Origin: Kribbella sp. VKM Ac-2568
GTDB lineage: Bacteria > Actinomycetota > Actinomycetes > Propionibacteriales > Kribbellaceae
Reading direction: 5' to 3'
DNA: 52,317 nucleotides
NCBI RefSeq assembly: GCF_004345365.1
Contig: NZ_SLVF01000025.1
Location: 1 to 52,317, forward strand
The translations under genes were made by a program, and so were the position numbers. The notes under the pieces are model-generated. The model had not been told where the DNA came from. It saw only the letters and a list, made by a program, of their open reading frames with translations, and made no database searches. Below are positions 7,919 to 16,582 of this stretch, in pieces. The number at the start of each line of letters is the position of its first letter. Positions within the stretch are counted from its first letter, which is position 1.

Positions 7919-8661
7919 TGCAGTACGACGATGAGAAGGACCCCGGCACCGCTGCGCTCGCGGCGGTGGCCGGGCTGGCCCGCTCGGTCGAGTCTCTGAC
8001 CAGGGATGTGGCCGCGATGAAGACGGGCCTGCAGCAGACCGCCAGCAAGGCCGCCGTAACGCGGCTCGGCGACACCGTCGCCTCGCTCGGCAACACCGTT
8101 GCGTCGTTCGAGGACCTGCTCAGCCGTATCGCTGCCAAGCCCGGCAAGGGCAAGGCGGAGCCGAGCTCGGCTGAGCCGGTGCGGTCGTGGCTGCGGCTGC
8201 CGGAGGACCAGGCCGCGGCCGAGACTGTTCTGAGCGAGCTGCTGCCGTGGATGCAGACGACCTATCTGCGCTACGCCACCGCCCGCGAGGCGTTGCCGCC
8301 GTGCTGGCTGTGGCACCCCGAGATCGTCGAGGAACTGCTGTGGCTGATGGACGCCTGGGCCGGCGCCTACGAAGGCCCCGAGGCGTCGAACAAGCTCGTC
8401 GGTGACTGGCACGACCGGCAACGCCCCGGCGTGACGCGCCGCATCGGCGAGTACGCGCCGAGTTGTGACGTGCTCGCCCATCGCGACGGCGCAGGGCAGC
8501 CCGCGGTGACGGTGCCGCTCGCGGCCGACGCCGACCCGTTCGTGACCTGGTGGGCCACCGGCCGCGACGACAACGGCCCCGCGCCGACCCTCGAGCAGAT
8601 CAAGGCAGGTCGCCGCGGCGGCCTGACCGCCGTCTCCGACACCGCTGGAGGTCAGCGATGA
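7918..8661 (+). CDS. DUF4913-type transfer-element protein
   Basis: This 247-residue protein has an N-terminal predicted coiled coil (residues 12-75, e.g. VESLTRDVAAMKTGLQQTA). A globular domain follows with SWLRLP, LSELLPWMQTTYLRY, LPPCWLWHPEIVEELLWLMDAW and WHDRQRPGVTRRI. This is the DUF4913 pattern found almost only on actinomycete plasmids and integrative elements. Function is unknown. It overlaps both neighbours, so it is translated in step with the transfer proteins. Confidence 0.75.
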   Translation: MQYDDEKDPGTAALAAVAGLARSVESLTRDVAAMKTGLQQTASKAAVTRLGDTVASLGNTVASFEDLLSRIAAKPGKGKAEPSSAEPVRSWLRLPEDQAAAETVLSELLPWMQTTYLRYATAREALPPCWLWHPEIVEELLWLMDAWAGAYEGPEASNKLVGDWHDRQRPGVTRRIGEYAPSCDVLAHRDGAGQPAVTVPLAADADPFVTWWATGRDDNGPAPTLEQIKAGRRGGLTAVSDTAGGQR

Positions 8662-9503
8662 GCATCCTCACTGTTGCCCCGCGCAACTTCCTCGACCGCC
8701 TGCCGACCATCGGCGACGTGATGTGGCCGATGGCCGCGGCCGGCGGAGTGGGACTCGTCTTGGCCGCAGGTCTGGCGGTCGTGCTGGTCTGGCCGCTGGA
8801 CGCCGCCAAGGCAGCCCGCAGCGCGTGCCTTCAAACGATCCGCGACGGACTCCTGTCCGCCAGCGACCTGGCCGCCCTCCTGCCGGCCGCCGGCCGCCTG
8901 AGCCCGGGCGAACTCCTCGCACTGGTCGACTCCGCCGCGCTTGGACTGACCGCCCCCACCGCGCCGGCCGAGGCGACCGGTCCGGATGGCCGCGCGACTG
9001 CACCGACGACCACTGCACCGTTCTGGCTGGTCGCCTACCTGCTCGGCGCACTCCGCGTCGGGTCGCCTGCACCGGTGCACGACACCACCCGCACCGATCT
9101 GCCCGCACCGGTGCAGCAGACAGACCGTGTCGGTGCGTCCGCACCGGTGCACGCACCGCACCGCACCGACACCACCGACGTAGACACCGCCGCACCAGCC
9201 AAGCCCACACCGTCGAAGCCGCGGGCGCGGCGCTCCGACGATGACGACCTGACCGAACTGCGGCGGGTCTCCGACACCGACCACGGCGGTGCGCCGCTGC
9301 CGCAGCGCGAAATCATGCGCGTCCTCAACTGCGGGTTCCCCAAGGCCCGCCGCCTCGCCGACCTGGCCGGGTGGCTCGACCCGGATGCCGCTCGGCCCGC
9401 ATCCGGCGACGACCAGCACCCCGAAACCCCCACCAACAACCCCAGCGACACCGACGACCAGACCAGCACCGACCGCGAACTCGAAACGAGCAGCAGCCGA
9501 TGA
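8658..9503 (+). CDS. Hypothetical membrane protein with repeat linker and HTH-like C-terminus
   Basis: This 281-residue protein starts at an ATGA overlap. One membrane segment lies near residues 18-43 (AAGGVGLVLAAGLAVVLVWPL). A helical region follows, then a Pro/Thr-rich linker holding three 12-residue repeats (APVHDTTRTDLP type, residues 138-173). The C-terminal part (REIMRVLNCGFPKARRLADLAGWL) looks like a short helix-turn-helix. The last 40 residues are Thr/Asp/Asn-rich and disordered. No family is recognised. An inner-membrane anchor carrying a cytoplasmic DNA- or protein-binding tail would fit its place between the coupling protein and the relaxase. Confidence 0.65.
   Translation: MSILTVAPRNFLDRLPTIGDVMWPMAAAGGVGLVLAAGLAVVLVWPLDAAKAARSACLQTIRDGLLSASDLAALLPAAGRLSPGELLALVDSAALGLTAPTAPAEATGPDGRATAPTTTAPFWLVAYLLGALRVGSPAPVHDTTRTDLPAPVQQTDRVGASAPVHAPHRTDTTDVDTAAPAKPTPSKPRARRSDDDDLTELRRVSDTDHGGAPLPQREIMRVLNCGFPKARRLADLAGWLDPDAARPASGDDQHPETPTNNPSDTDDQTSTDRELETSSSR
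9069..9176 (+). repeat. Three 36-bp in-frame repeats with GCACCGGTGC palindromes
   Basis: GCACCGGTGC, a perfect palindrome, begins at 9069, 9105 and 9141, exactly 36 bp apart. Each starts a 12-codon unit: APVHDTTRTDLP, APVQQTDRVGAS, APVHAPHRTDTT. The palindrome is better conserved than the rest of the unit. Confidence 0.85.
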
Positions 9504-9751
9504 ACAGCCCCAACAACACCCCAGCAGCAGTCAGCCACCAGCACCCGAACCGAACCCACCAAATCACCCAGCACACGACAACCCAGCAGACCCCAACACA
9601 CAGCCACAGGACCAAAGAACTCAGATCACACCCAGGCATCACGATCAAGTGGAGCCTCGACTCCGATTCGCGTCGTCGTATCGGCTTGCCGCCGGAGGCG
9701 GCCGTCGGAGCTGTCGCGCCGGTCGCTGCGGGGGGTGCGGCATGGCGGTGA
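9500..9751 (+). CDS. Small low-complexity protein before the relaxase
   Basis: This putative 83-residue protein starts at an ATGA overlap with the previous gene and ends inside the start region of the relaxase. The first half is a Thr/Gln/His/Asn/Pro-rich string with no fold visible; the second half is Ala/Gly-rich. The DNA under it is strongly C/A-biased on this strand between about 9490 and 9640, unlike the neighbours. The overlaps support translation, but the composition also fits a non-coding transfer-origin segment. Coding is uncertain. Confidence 0.4.
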   Translation: MNSPNNTPAAVSHQHPNRTHQITQHTTTQQTPTHSHRTKELRSHPGITIKWSLDSDSRRRIGLPPEAAVGAVAPVAAGGAAWR

Positions 9752-12700
9752 TGAGCATCCGCAGCGGCCACCGCGCCGACTATCTGACCGGCGCTGTCGC
9801 GGCCGGCAGGGAGAACTACTACACCGGGGCTGTGGCGGCCGGGGAGCCGCCCGGTCGCTGGTTCGGCAAGGGAGCCGAAGCGCTCGGGCTGGCCGGGGAG
9901 GTCGATGCGCAGGATATGACCGCGCTGTACGAGCGGTTCATCGACCCCCGCGACGAGGCCTTTCGCGACCCGGCGCGGTGGGACGAGGCCGAGACGCTCG
10001 GGCACACCGGGCGGGTGTACAAGACCGAGGAGCAGGAGTACGCCTCTGCATTGGCCAAGGAGCCCGGTGCGTCACCGGAGCGCCGCGCTGAACTGCGTGC
10101 ACTGGCTGGCAAGGCGGTTCGCAAGAGCGTCTCGTTCCACGACGCGACGTTCAGCGCGCAGAAGTCGGTGACCGTGCTGCACACCGCGTTCGAGGCACAG
10201 GAGGTGCAGGCGCTCGGTGCGGCCGAGGCGGGCCGCGGTGCGCTCGCGGAGGCGCACCGCACCGGTGACCTGGCCGCGGTGCACCGCTACGCCGAGGCGG
10301 TGCGGGCTGCGGAGAGGGAAGCGGTGCAGTGGGGCCAGCACCGCCAGGCGGTCGAGGACGCGATCCGGGCCGGGAACCACGCCGCGCTGAACTATCTGCA
10401 GGACAAGGCCGGCTATACCCGGGTCGGCCACTTCGGTGGCGCCGCCGGTCGGTGGGCCGACGCCCACGGTTGGACGGTCGCGTCGTTCTTCCAGCACGAC
10501 TCCCGCGAGCACGACCCGCAGCTGCACATCCACAACGCGATCCTCAACCGCGTGCAGGGATCCGACGGCAAGTGGCGCACGGTCGACTCCAAGGCCCTGC
10601 ACAGGGTCCAGCCCGCCGCGGCCGCCGTGGGGGAGCGGGTGATGGAGCAGCACCTTGTGAAGGCGCTCGGGGTGCAGTTCGTGACCCGGCCGGACGGCAA
10701 GTCGCGCGAGATCGCCGGGATCGACCGGGCTGTGATGGACCTGTTCAGCTCCCGCCGCAAGGCGATCACGAAGAAGACCGCGACACTCGTGCGCGTGTTC
10801 GAGACCAGGATGGGCCGCGAGCCGAACAACCTGGAGCTGGCCTACATCCAGCAGCGGGCGTCGCTGGCGACCCGTAAGGCCAAGTCCCACACCGGTGAGA
10901 CCGTCGAGCAGCGGTTGGAGCGTTGGGACCGGCAATTGCGAGCCGAGGTCCGCGGGGGACTCGGGAAGGTGGCCCGTGACGTGCTGGCGTTGCAGCAGCG
11001 CCAGTGGCTTCCCGGCCGGGTCAACGAGGCCAAGGTGCTCGAGACGGCACTGGCCGAGGTGCAGTCCAAGCACGCGACCTGGCGCTCGGCTGACCTGACC
11101 CGGGCGATCAGCAACGCGCTGCCCGACAACCTCGGCAACATGAAACCGGCGAAGATCGAGCGGTTGCTCGACCGGCTCACCGAGCGCGGTGTGAAGCTCG
11201 CCCAGCGCGTCGATGCCGACCGTCCCGGCCACAGCGAGGCTGAGGTCGCCGCGCTGCCTGACGAGCTGCGACGCGGTGACGGGTCGTCGGCGTACTCGGC
11301 TCCCGGCTCCACCCGGTACGTGACGCCGGATCACGTGAAGGCAGAGCGGCAGCTCGCCAAGGCGGGCTACGCCCGCGGAGCAGCCGCGATGGCTCCGAGC
11401 GATGTCGAGACGATCGTGAAACGGCTCGCCGCCGATGGACTCCAGCTCGGCGACGACCAGGCTGCCGCCGTTCGCGGCATCCTCGCCTCCGGCGCGAAAG
11501 TCGAGACCCTGATCGGCCCCGCCGGCACCGGCAAGTCCCGCGTCGTCGGCGCGTTGGCCAAGGCGTGGGAAGACCCGGACCTGTGGGACGGCGAGCAGCA
11601 CCGGATGGTCGGGCTGGCCGCGTCCCAGGTCGCCACCGAAGTACTGACCGCCGACGGCGTCACCGCGCAGAACATCACCCGCTGGCTGATGACCCAGCAC
11701 CGCATCGCCGACGGCTCAGCCTCGACCGAGGAGCAGGCGTGGACGGTGCGCGAGGGTGATCTGGTCGTGGTGGACGAGTCGGCAATGGCCAACACCAGCG
11801 ACCTGGCCGACATCCACGCCCACTGCGACGCCGCGGGGGCGAAGCTGCTGCTGGTCGGAGACCATCGCCAGCTGGCCGCGGTCGGCGCCGGCGGCGGCAT
11901 GGAACTGGTCACTGCAGGCGCCCTCACCCACGAGCTGACCGAAACCCGACGCTTCAGCCAGGAGTGGGAAGGCCTGGCGTCGCTCCGGCTGCGCAACGCC
12001 GACGAGTCGGTGCTGGAGGAGTACCACCGGCAGGGCCGCATCCTCGACGGCGGCCACCTCGAAGCCGCGCAGCGTTCCGCGGCCGACGCGTGGCTGGCCG
12101 ACCACCTCAACGGTCGGCACGCGCTGCTGATCGTGGACACCAACGCCCATGCCGCCGACCTGTCGGCGCAGCTGCGCGCCCGGCTGGTCGAGTACGGCCA
12201 GGTGGACGACGAACGCACGGCCTGGCTGGCCTCGACGGGCAACCGGGTCGGTGCCGGTGACCTGATCCAGACCCGGCTCAACGCCTGGCACCTCAACGGC
12301 TACCGCGGCAACAAACGGGCCGCGTTCAACCGCGACGAGTTCCTCGTGACCGAGGTACTAGACGACGGTGGCCTCCGGGTCGCCCCGCTGATCCGAGGCA
12401 CCCGCCGGCCCGTGCCGGGCGAGACGATGGTGCTGCCGGCGACCTATGTGCGGGACTGGGTCGCGCTCGGCTACGCCGCCACCGTCCACTCCTGCCAGGG
12501 CCTGACAGTGGACTCCAGTCACCTGGTCGCCACCCCGAACACGTCGGTGCATGCGCTGTACGTCGCGATGACCCGCGGCCGCGCTACGAATACCGCGCAC
12601 GTCGTGACTCAATCAGTGTCAAAGGCGGCGGAGGTCGGCGAGACCACCGGCGCGGCGAAGCGGACGCCGCTGTCGGTGCTGCGTGGCGCGTTCGAGCTGG

Positions 12701-14406
12701 ACGACCCGCAGCTGTCGGCGTTGCAGGCCGCTGCCGAGTCGGCCGCCGAAGCCGACCGGCTGCGTACCCCCGCCGAACTGCTGGCCGACGGCATCGCACT
12801 GGCCACCGCCGGGCGCACCGCCGCGTGGCTGGACGAACTCGCCGACGCCGGAGTGCTCACCGATGACCAGCGCACCGCCCTCGCGGTCGAGGACGGCGCC
12901 GGAACCCTCGCGAACCTGCTGCGGCGGGTCGAGTTGGCCGGACGCGACCCGCGCCAGGCGCTGACCGAGGCGATCCAGCGGCGCTCGCTGGACGACGCCC
13001 GCCAGATCAGCAACGTCATCCAAGAGCGCATCAAACGCGGCGGCAACCTGGACCCGGTCGGCGACACCTATGCCACCCGGCTCCCGCAGGTCGATGACCC
13101 GAAGTGGTCGGCGTACCTGATCAAACTCGCCAGTGAGGCCGACACTCGCGCCGCCGAGCTGGGCGAGCGGGTCGCGGCAGAGCTGCCGCAGTGGGCGGTC
13201 GAGGCCTTCGACCGACCGCCTGTCGAGTCCGGTCGCGGGCGCGACGACTGGATTCGGCGCGCGGGCCAGGTCGCCGCACACCGTGAGGTCATGGGCCACG
13301 AAGTCAGCGACGACGCGCTCGGAAAGGCACCGAAACCCGGCCAGGTCGAGCAGTACGCGTCGTGGCGGACCGCCTGGCGCGCGCTCGGTCGACCCGAGGC
13401 CGACCGCGCCGAGGCGGAGATGTCGAACGGCCAGCTGCGCGTCCGGGTCCGCGCGTACGAACGCGAGAAGGCGTGGGCACCGCCCTACGTCGGCGAGGAA
13501 CTGGCCGGCACCCGGCAGAGCGCCGAACGCGAACGGCGCATCGCCGCCTTGCGCACCGCGGAAGCCGATGCCAGCGACAACGAACCGACGCGCGAGCAGC
13601 TGTGCACTGAAGCCGAGCAGGCCACCGCGCTGGCCGCGGCACTCGACGCCCGCGCCGCCGAGCTGCAGATCGCCGACGACGCCCGCGCCGTCTGGCTCGC
13701 CCACACCGCCGCAACCCGCGCCGCCGGCGAGCGCGCCGAGGCGGAGCTGAAGGAGCGCGGCATCGACAACAGCGACGACGGGCCAACCCCTGAGGAGTGG
13801 CTGCACATCGATGCCAGCGAAGCCGCCGGGGACGAACACCGCGAGGTCACCGCCGAGCATGAGCTGGCCGACGTCGCCCAGCAGCGCGACGCCGACACGA
13901 TCGAGGCCCGGCCCCGGGTCGATGGTGCGGAGACGGAACTGGTCAACGACCAGCTATCCAGCAAGGCGGCGGTAGCTGGGGAGATCGTTGCCGACGACAA
14001 CACCAGGGCGCAGCAGCCGCGCGCCGAGTCGACCGGCCCCGAGGCGGACCAGAAGGCGGTTGAGGAGCGGGAGGCGCAGGAGCGGCAGGCACCGGCCGAC
14101 ATCCGCGAGGTCGCCGCCGGCGAGGCACCGGTCGCGGAGTCGGACTCGCCGCGGGTGCCCACCGCGGACGAGACGGCCGAAGCGGTCCGTCGTGCGCAGC
14201 GGGCGCTGCTCGAGATTCAGCACCGCCGCGAAGCCGAAGAACGCCACGCAGACGAGGAAGCAGCCCGGGACGAGGAACTCGCCCGCTGGCACGCCGACGA
14301 CTCGAGCATCGGCACCGGCCGGGGCCGACTCGCGGCAGCGAAGGCGTCCGAGCCCTTGGTCGAGGACAAAGGACCGGTGCTGGAACTGGGCAGCTACGAC
14401 GACTGA
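9742..14406 (+). CDS. traA: MobF-type conjugative relaxase-helicase (TraA/TrwC-like)
   Basis: This 1554-residue two-domain protein has an N-terminal TrwC relaxase domain (residues 1-330). Candidate catalytic tyrosines Y26-Y27 lie in ENYYTG, and the metal-binding histidine cluster HDPQLHIH lies near residues 258-265. A RecD/TraI-type helicase domain follows with GPAGTGKS near 592-599, DLVVVDES near 674-681, LLVGDHRQL near 704 and YAATVHSCQG near 910-919. The relaxase nicks the transfer origin, stays bound to the 5' end and unwinds the strand. The last 400 residues are Ala/Glu-rich helices of unknown fold and end with ARDEELARWHADDS. The ATG at 9742 is chosen; GTG at 9748 (GTGA overlap with the previous stop) and ATG at 9751 are also possible. 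This is the last gene of the overlapping operon. Confidence 0.92.
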   Translation: MAVMSIRSGHRADYLTGAVAAGRENYYTGAVAAGEPPGRWFGKGAEALGLAGEVDAQDMTALYERFIDPRDEAFRDPARWDEAETLGHTGRVYKTEEQEYASALAKEPGASPERRAELRALAGKAVRKSVSFHDATFSAQKSVTVLHTAFEAQEVQALGAAEAGRGALAEAHRTGDLAAVHRYAEAVRAAEREAVQWGQHRQAVEDAIRAGNHAALNYLQDKAGYTRVGHFGGAAGRWADAHGWTVASFFQHDSREHDPQLHIHNAILNRVQGSDGKWRTVDSKALHRVQPAAAAVGERVMEQHLVKALGVQFVTRPDGKSREIAGIDRAVMDLFSSRRKAITKKTATLVRVFETRMGREPNNLELAYIQQRASLATRKAKSHTGETVEQRLERWDRQLRAEVRGGLGKVARDVLALQQRQWLPGRVNEAKVLETALAEVQSKHATWRSADLTRAISNALPDNLGNMKPAKIERLLDRLTERGVKLAQRVDADRPGHSEAEVAALPDELRRGDGSSAYSAPGSTRYVTPDHVKAERQLAKAGYARGAAAMAPSDVETIVKRLAADGLQLGDDQAAAVRGILASGAKVETLIGPAGTGKSRVVGALAKAWEDPDLWDGEQHRMVGLAASQVATEVLTADGVTAQNITRWLMTQHRIADGSASTEEQAWTVREGDLVVVDESAMANTSDLADIHAHCDAAGAKLLLVGDHRQLAAVGAGGGMELVTAGALTHELTETRRFSQEWEGLASLRLRNADESVLEEYHRQGRILDGGHLEAAQRSAADAWLADHLNGRHALLIVDTNAHAADLSAQLRARLVEYGQVDDERTAWLASTGNRVGAGDLIQTRLNAWHLNGYRGNKRAAFNRDEFLVTEVLDDGGLRVAPLIRGTRRPVPGETMVLPATYVRDWVALGYAATVHSCQGLTVDSSHLVATPNTSVHALYVAMTRGRATNTAHVVTQSVSKAAEVGETTGAAKRTPLSVLRGAFELDDPQLSALQAAAESAAEADRLRTPAELLADGIALATAGRTAAWLDELADAGVLTDDQRTALAVEDGAGTLANLLRRVELAGRDPRQALTEAIQRRSLDDARQISNVIQERIKRGGNLDPVGDTYATRLPQVDDPKWSAYLIKLASEADTRAAELGERVAAELPQWAVEAFDRPPVESGRGRDDWIRRAGQVAAHREVMGHEVSDDALGKAPKPGQVEQYASWRTAWRALGRPEADRAEAEMSNGQLRVRVRAYEREKAWAPPYVGEELAGTRQSAERERRIAALRTAEADASDNEPTREQLCTEAEQATALAAALDARAAELQIADDARAVWLAHTAATRAAGERAEAELKERGIDNSDDGPTPEEWLHIDASEAAGDEHREVTAEHELADVAQQRDADTIEARPRVDGAETELVNDQLSSKAAVAGEIVADDNTRAQQPRAESTGPEADQKAVEEREAQERQAPADIREVAAGEAPVAESDSPRVPTADETAEAVRRAQRALLEIQHRREAEERHADEEAARDEELARWHADDSSIGTGRGRLAAAKASEPLVEDKGPVLELGSYDD

Positions 14407-14717
14407 CGGGTGTGTAGCCCCGAGGCTCTCCCGCCCCGGGCGGGCGGGAGAGCACCCCGGCCTCCGGCCGGGACGAATCCCTTCTAGGGCTGGGTTGGTG
14501 GGCGGCTAGCGGACCAGGTCCCCTCCACCCAAGTTGGTTCCGGCAGTTCTCACCTGGAGGACAAACCGCGTCCACCAGCTGACAACGACCGAAACCAACT
14601 TGGCCGGAGCCTCTGACCCGGCCCGCTAGGCGGCAGTAGCCGGCAGGCCCCAAAGGACGGGGCTGCCGCCACACAAGCCCACCAGCGGGCAAACGGACCA
14701 GTCGCAAGGAGACCACC
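14407..14717. other. Structured non-coding segment, candidate transfer origin or leader RNA
   Basis: This 311-base gap holds no gene but a lot of symmetry. After the terminator-like hairpin there is a long nested inverted repeat. The outer arms are CCAAGTTGGTT (14529-14539) and AACCAACTTGG (14593-14603), a perfect 11-bp pair. The inner arms are CTGGAGGAC (14554-14562) and GTCCACCAG (14570-14578), with one mismatch, around a 7-base loop. The strands between inner and outer arms are both 14 bases long. Position beside the relaxase gene suits an origin of transfer; a structured 5' leader for the genes from 14718 on is the alternative. Confidence 0.45.
14425..14453 (+). terminator. Strong hairpin after the relaxase gene
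   Basis: GCTCTCCCGCCC (14425-14436) pairs perfectly with GGGCGGGAGAGC (14442-14453) around a five-base loop, beginning 19 bases after the relaxase stop. There is no T-run, as is common for actinomycete terminators. It probably ends the transfer operon. Confidence 0.6.
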
Positions 14718-14951
14718 GTGAACCACCGGACCAACACCACCCCGCACCTGCACCTCATCGAGCCCGTTGCCGAGCGCAACGACACCGGCTGGCCCGAGCA
14801 CCGGGACGTGACCCCGGCCCTGCAGCCGATCCGGAACGGGCAGGTCGTGAGCGTCTGCTCGTGCGGCCGCAAGTTCGTCGGGATCGACCCCGACCACGCG
14901 GACTGGCAACTCTTCGACCACATCGACAACAGCGACAAGACCGCCAACTAA
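14718..14951 (+). CDS. Small hypothetical protein with Cys pair
   Basis: This 77-residue protein starts at the GTG at 14718, preceded by AAGGAGA (about 14706-14712). The central part VVSVCSCGRKF followed by HADWQLFDHI could bind a metal through two Cys and two His, but this is only a pattern. No family is recognised. It precedes the C5 methyltransferase gene by 83 bases, which contain a hairpin. Confidence 0.6.
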   Translation: MNHRTNTTPHLHLIEPVAERNDTGWPEHRDVTPALQPIRNGQVVSVCSCGRKFVGIDPDHADWQLFDHIDNSDKTAN

Positions 14952-14962
14952 CCCACCGGCAC

Positions 14963-15005
14963 GGGGAGCGTCGTGGTGACGGACCACGCACCCACGGCGC
15001 TCCCC
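14963..15005 (+). promoter_or_regulatory. Hairpin in front of the methyltransferase gene
   Basis: GGGGAGCGTCGTGG (14963-14976) pairs with CCACGGCGCTCCCC (14992-15005) over 14 positions with one G-U pair and a 15-base loop. It lies between the small gene and the ribosome binding site (about 15021-15026) of the methyltransferase. It could be a terminator of the upstream message or an RNA element that limits methylase expression. Confidence 0.5.
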
Positions 15006-15034
15006 GCACCACCCTTCAGAGAGGAGCTGAACCG

Positions 15035-16579
15035 ATGACGTTGACCGTAACTGATCTGTTCTGCGGTGCCGGTGGCTCGAGCACCGGCGCGGTCCAGGTG
15101 CCCGGGGTGACCATCCGGATGGCCGCGAACCACTGGAAGCTGGCCGTGGACACCCACAATTCGAACCACCCGACCACGGACCACGACTGCGCGGACCTGT
15201 CCCAGGTCGACCCGGACCGCTACCCGCGCACCGGCGTGTTGTGGGCGTCGCCGGAGTGCACGAACCATTCCCAGGCCAAGGGCCGCAAGCGCAACGTGGA
15301 CGCGTTGCCGGACCTGTTCGGCGACACCCTGCCGGACGAGGCGGCCGAGCGGTCGCGGGCGACGATGTGGGACGTGGTCCGGTTCGCCGAGCACCACCGC
15401 TACTCAGCGATCGTGGTGGAGAACGTGGTCGACGCCGCGCTGTGGGTGCTGTGGCCGGCCTGGCGCTCGGGCTTGGACGCGCTTGGCTATTGCATGCATG
15501 TGGTGTACCTGAACTCGATGCATGCGCAGGCGAGCGGGCTCCCGGCGCCGCAGTCGCGGGACCGGCTCTACGGTGTGGCGCACCAGCGCACGACCACCTG
15601 CCCGGACCTGAACCGGTGGACCCGCCCGATGGCGTACTGCCCCGGCTGCGACCGGATGGTACGAGCGATGCAGGCATGGAAGAAGCCTGACCGGACCTGG
15701 GGCCGGTACCGGGCGCAGTACGTGTGGCGCTGCCCGGACGTTGCTTGCCGCAACCAGGTGGTCGAGCCGGGCTGGCTCCCGGCCGCTGCGGCGATCGACT
15801 GGAGCCTGGTGGGGGAACGGATCGGGGATCGGGCACGGCCGCTAGCCGACAAGACGATGCAGCGGATCCGCGCCGGACTCGCCCGCTACGTCCGGCCGGA
15901 GCTGCTGATCCCGGTCGAGGGCCGCGACGGCAAAACCGCCGCCTCGGCCTGGGACGCGATGCGCACGATGACGACCCGCAACGAGACCGGGCTGCTGGTC
16001 CCCGCCGGGGGGACCTGGAACGAGACCGCGACGCCGCTGAGCGAGGTGATGCGGACCCGGACCACACGCGAGTCCGAGGCGCTGGTGGTGCCGCTGCGCA
16101 ACAACAACACGACCAAGCAGGTGTCGGAGCCGTTCGACACGTTCGCGGCCAACGGCAACCACCACGCCCTGCTGATGCCCTACTACGGCAACGCCACCAC
16201 CCGGATCACGGCTGAGCCGCACGGCACGTTCACCACGCGGGACCGGTACGCGCTGATCATGCGGAACAACAGCTCGCGCGGCGAAGGTGCGGAGATGTGC
16301 ACCCCGGCCACCGAGACGCTGCGCACGATCACCACCGCCAGACACCAGTCGGTGCTGGAGCCGCAAACCGTGGCGGTCGAGGACTGCCTGTTCCGGATGC
16401 TCGAGCCGCACGAAGTCGCCGCCGGAATGGCGTTCACGCCCGGATACGTCGTCTTGGGCAGCAAGCGGGAGAAGGTCCGCCAGCTCGGCAACGCCGTCAC
16501 CCCACCCGCAGCCCGCGACCTGATCGCCGCCGTCGCCGAATCCCTCGACCACGACCTCAGCGACCTCAACGCCGCCTAA
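15035..16579 (+). CDS. DNA (cytosine-5) methyltransferase
   Basis: This 514-residue protein has motif I DLFCGAGGSSTG (residues 7-18), the motif IV catalytic Cys75 in SPECTNHSQAKG, motif VI VVENVVD near residue 128, and QSRDRLYGVA as motif VIII. QLGNAVTPP near the C-terminus is motif X-like. Motif IV reads PEC instead of the usual PC, a form seen in phage and plasmid C5 methylases. A zinc-ribbon-like insert (CPGC near 202, CPDVAC near 231) follows motif VIII. Residues 300-450 hold about five degenerate repeats around TTR and ALLxP strings, probably the target-recognition part. No restriction nuclease is adjacent, so it may protect the transferred DNA from host restriction. The ATG at 15035 has GAGGAG upstream. 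Confidence 0.88.
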   Translation: MTLTVTDLFCGAGGSSTGAVQVPGVTIRMAANHWKLAVDTHNSNHPTTDHDCADLSQVDPDRYPRTGVLWASPECTNHSQAKGRKRNVDALPDLFGDTLPDEAAERSRATMWDVVRFAEHHRYSAIVVENVVDAALWVLWPAWRSGLDALGYCMHVVYLNSMHAQASGLPAPQSRDRLYGVAHQRTTTCPDLNRWTRPMAYCPGCDRMVRAMQAWKKPDRTWGRYRAQYVWRCPDVACRNQVVEPGWLPAAAAIDWSLVGERIGDRARPLADKTMQRIRAGLARYVRPELLIPVEGRDGKTAASAWDAMRTMTTRNETGLLVPAGGTWNETATPLSEVMRTRTTRESEALVVPLRNNNTTKQVSEPFDTFAANGNHHALLMPYYGNATTRITAEPHGTFTTRDRYALIMRNNSSRGEGAEMCTPATETLRTITTARHQSVLEPQTVAVEDCLFRMLEPHEVAAGMAFTPGYVVLGSKREKVRQLGNAVTPPAARDLIAAVAESLDHDLSDLNAA

Positions 16580-16582
16580 CGA

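Noticed and set aside
10072..11700. Minus-strand frame of 542 codons opposite the relaxase gene
   Set aside because: It has the composition of an antisense shadow and lies across the relaxase and helicase domains, whose motifs are unmistakable.
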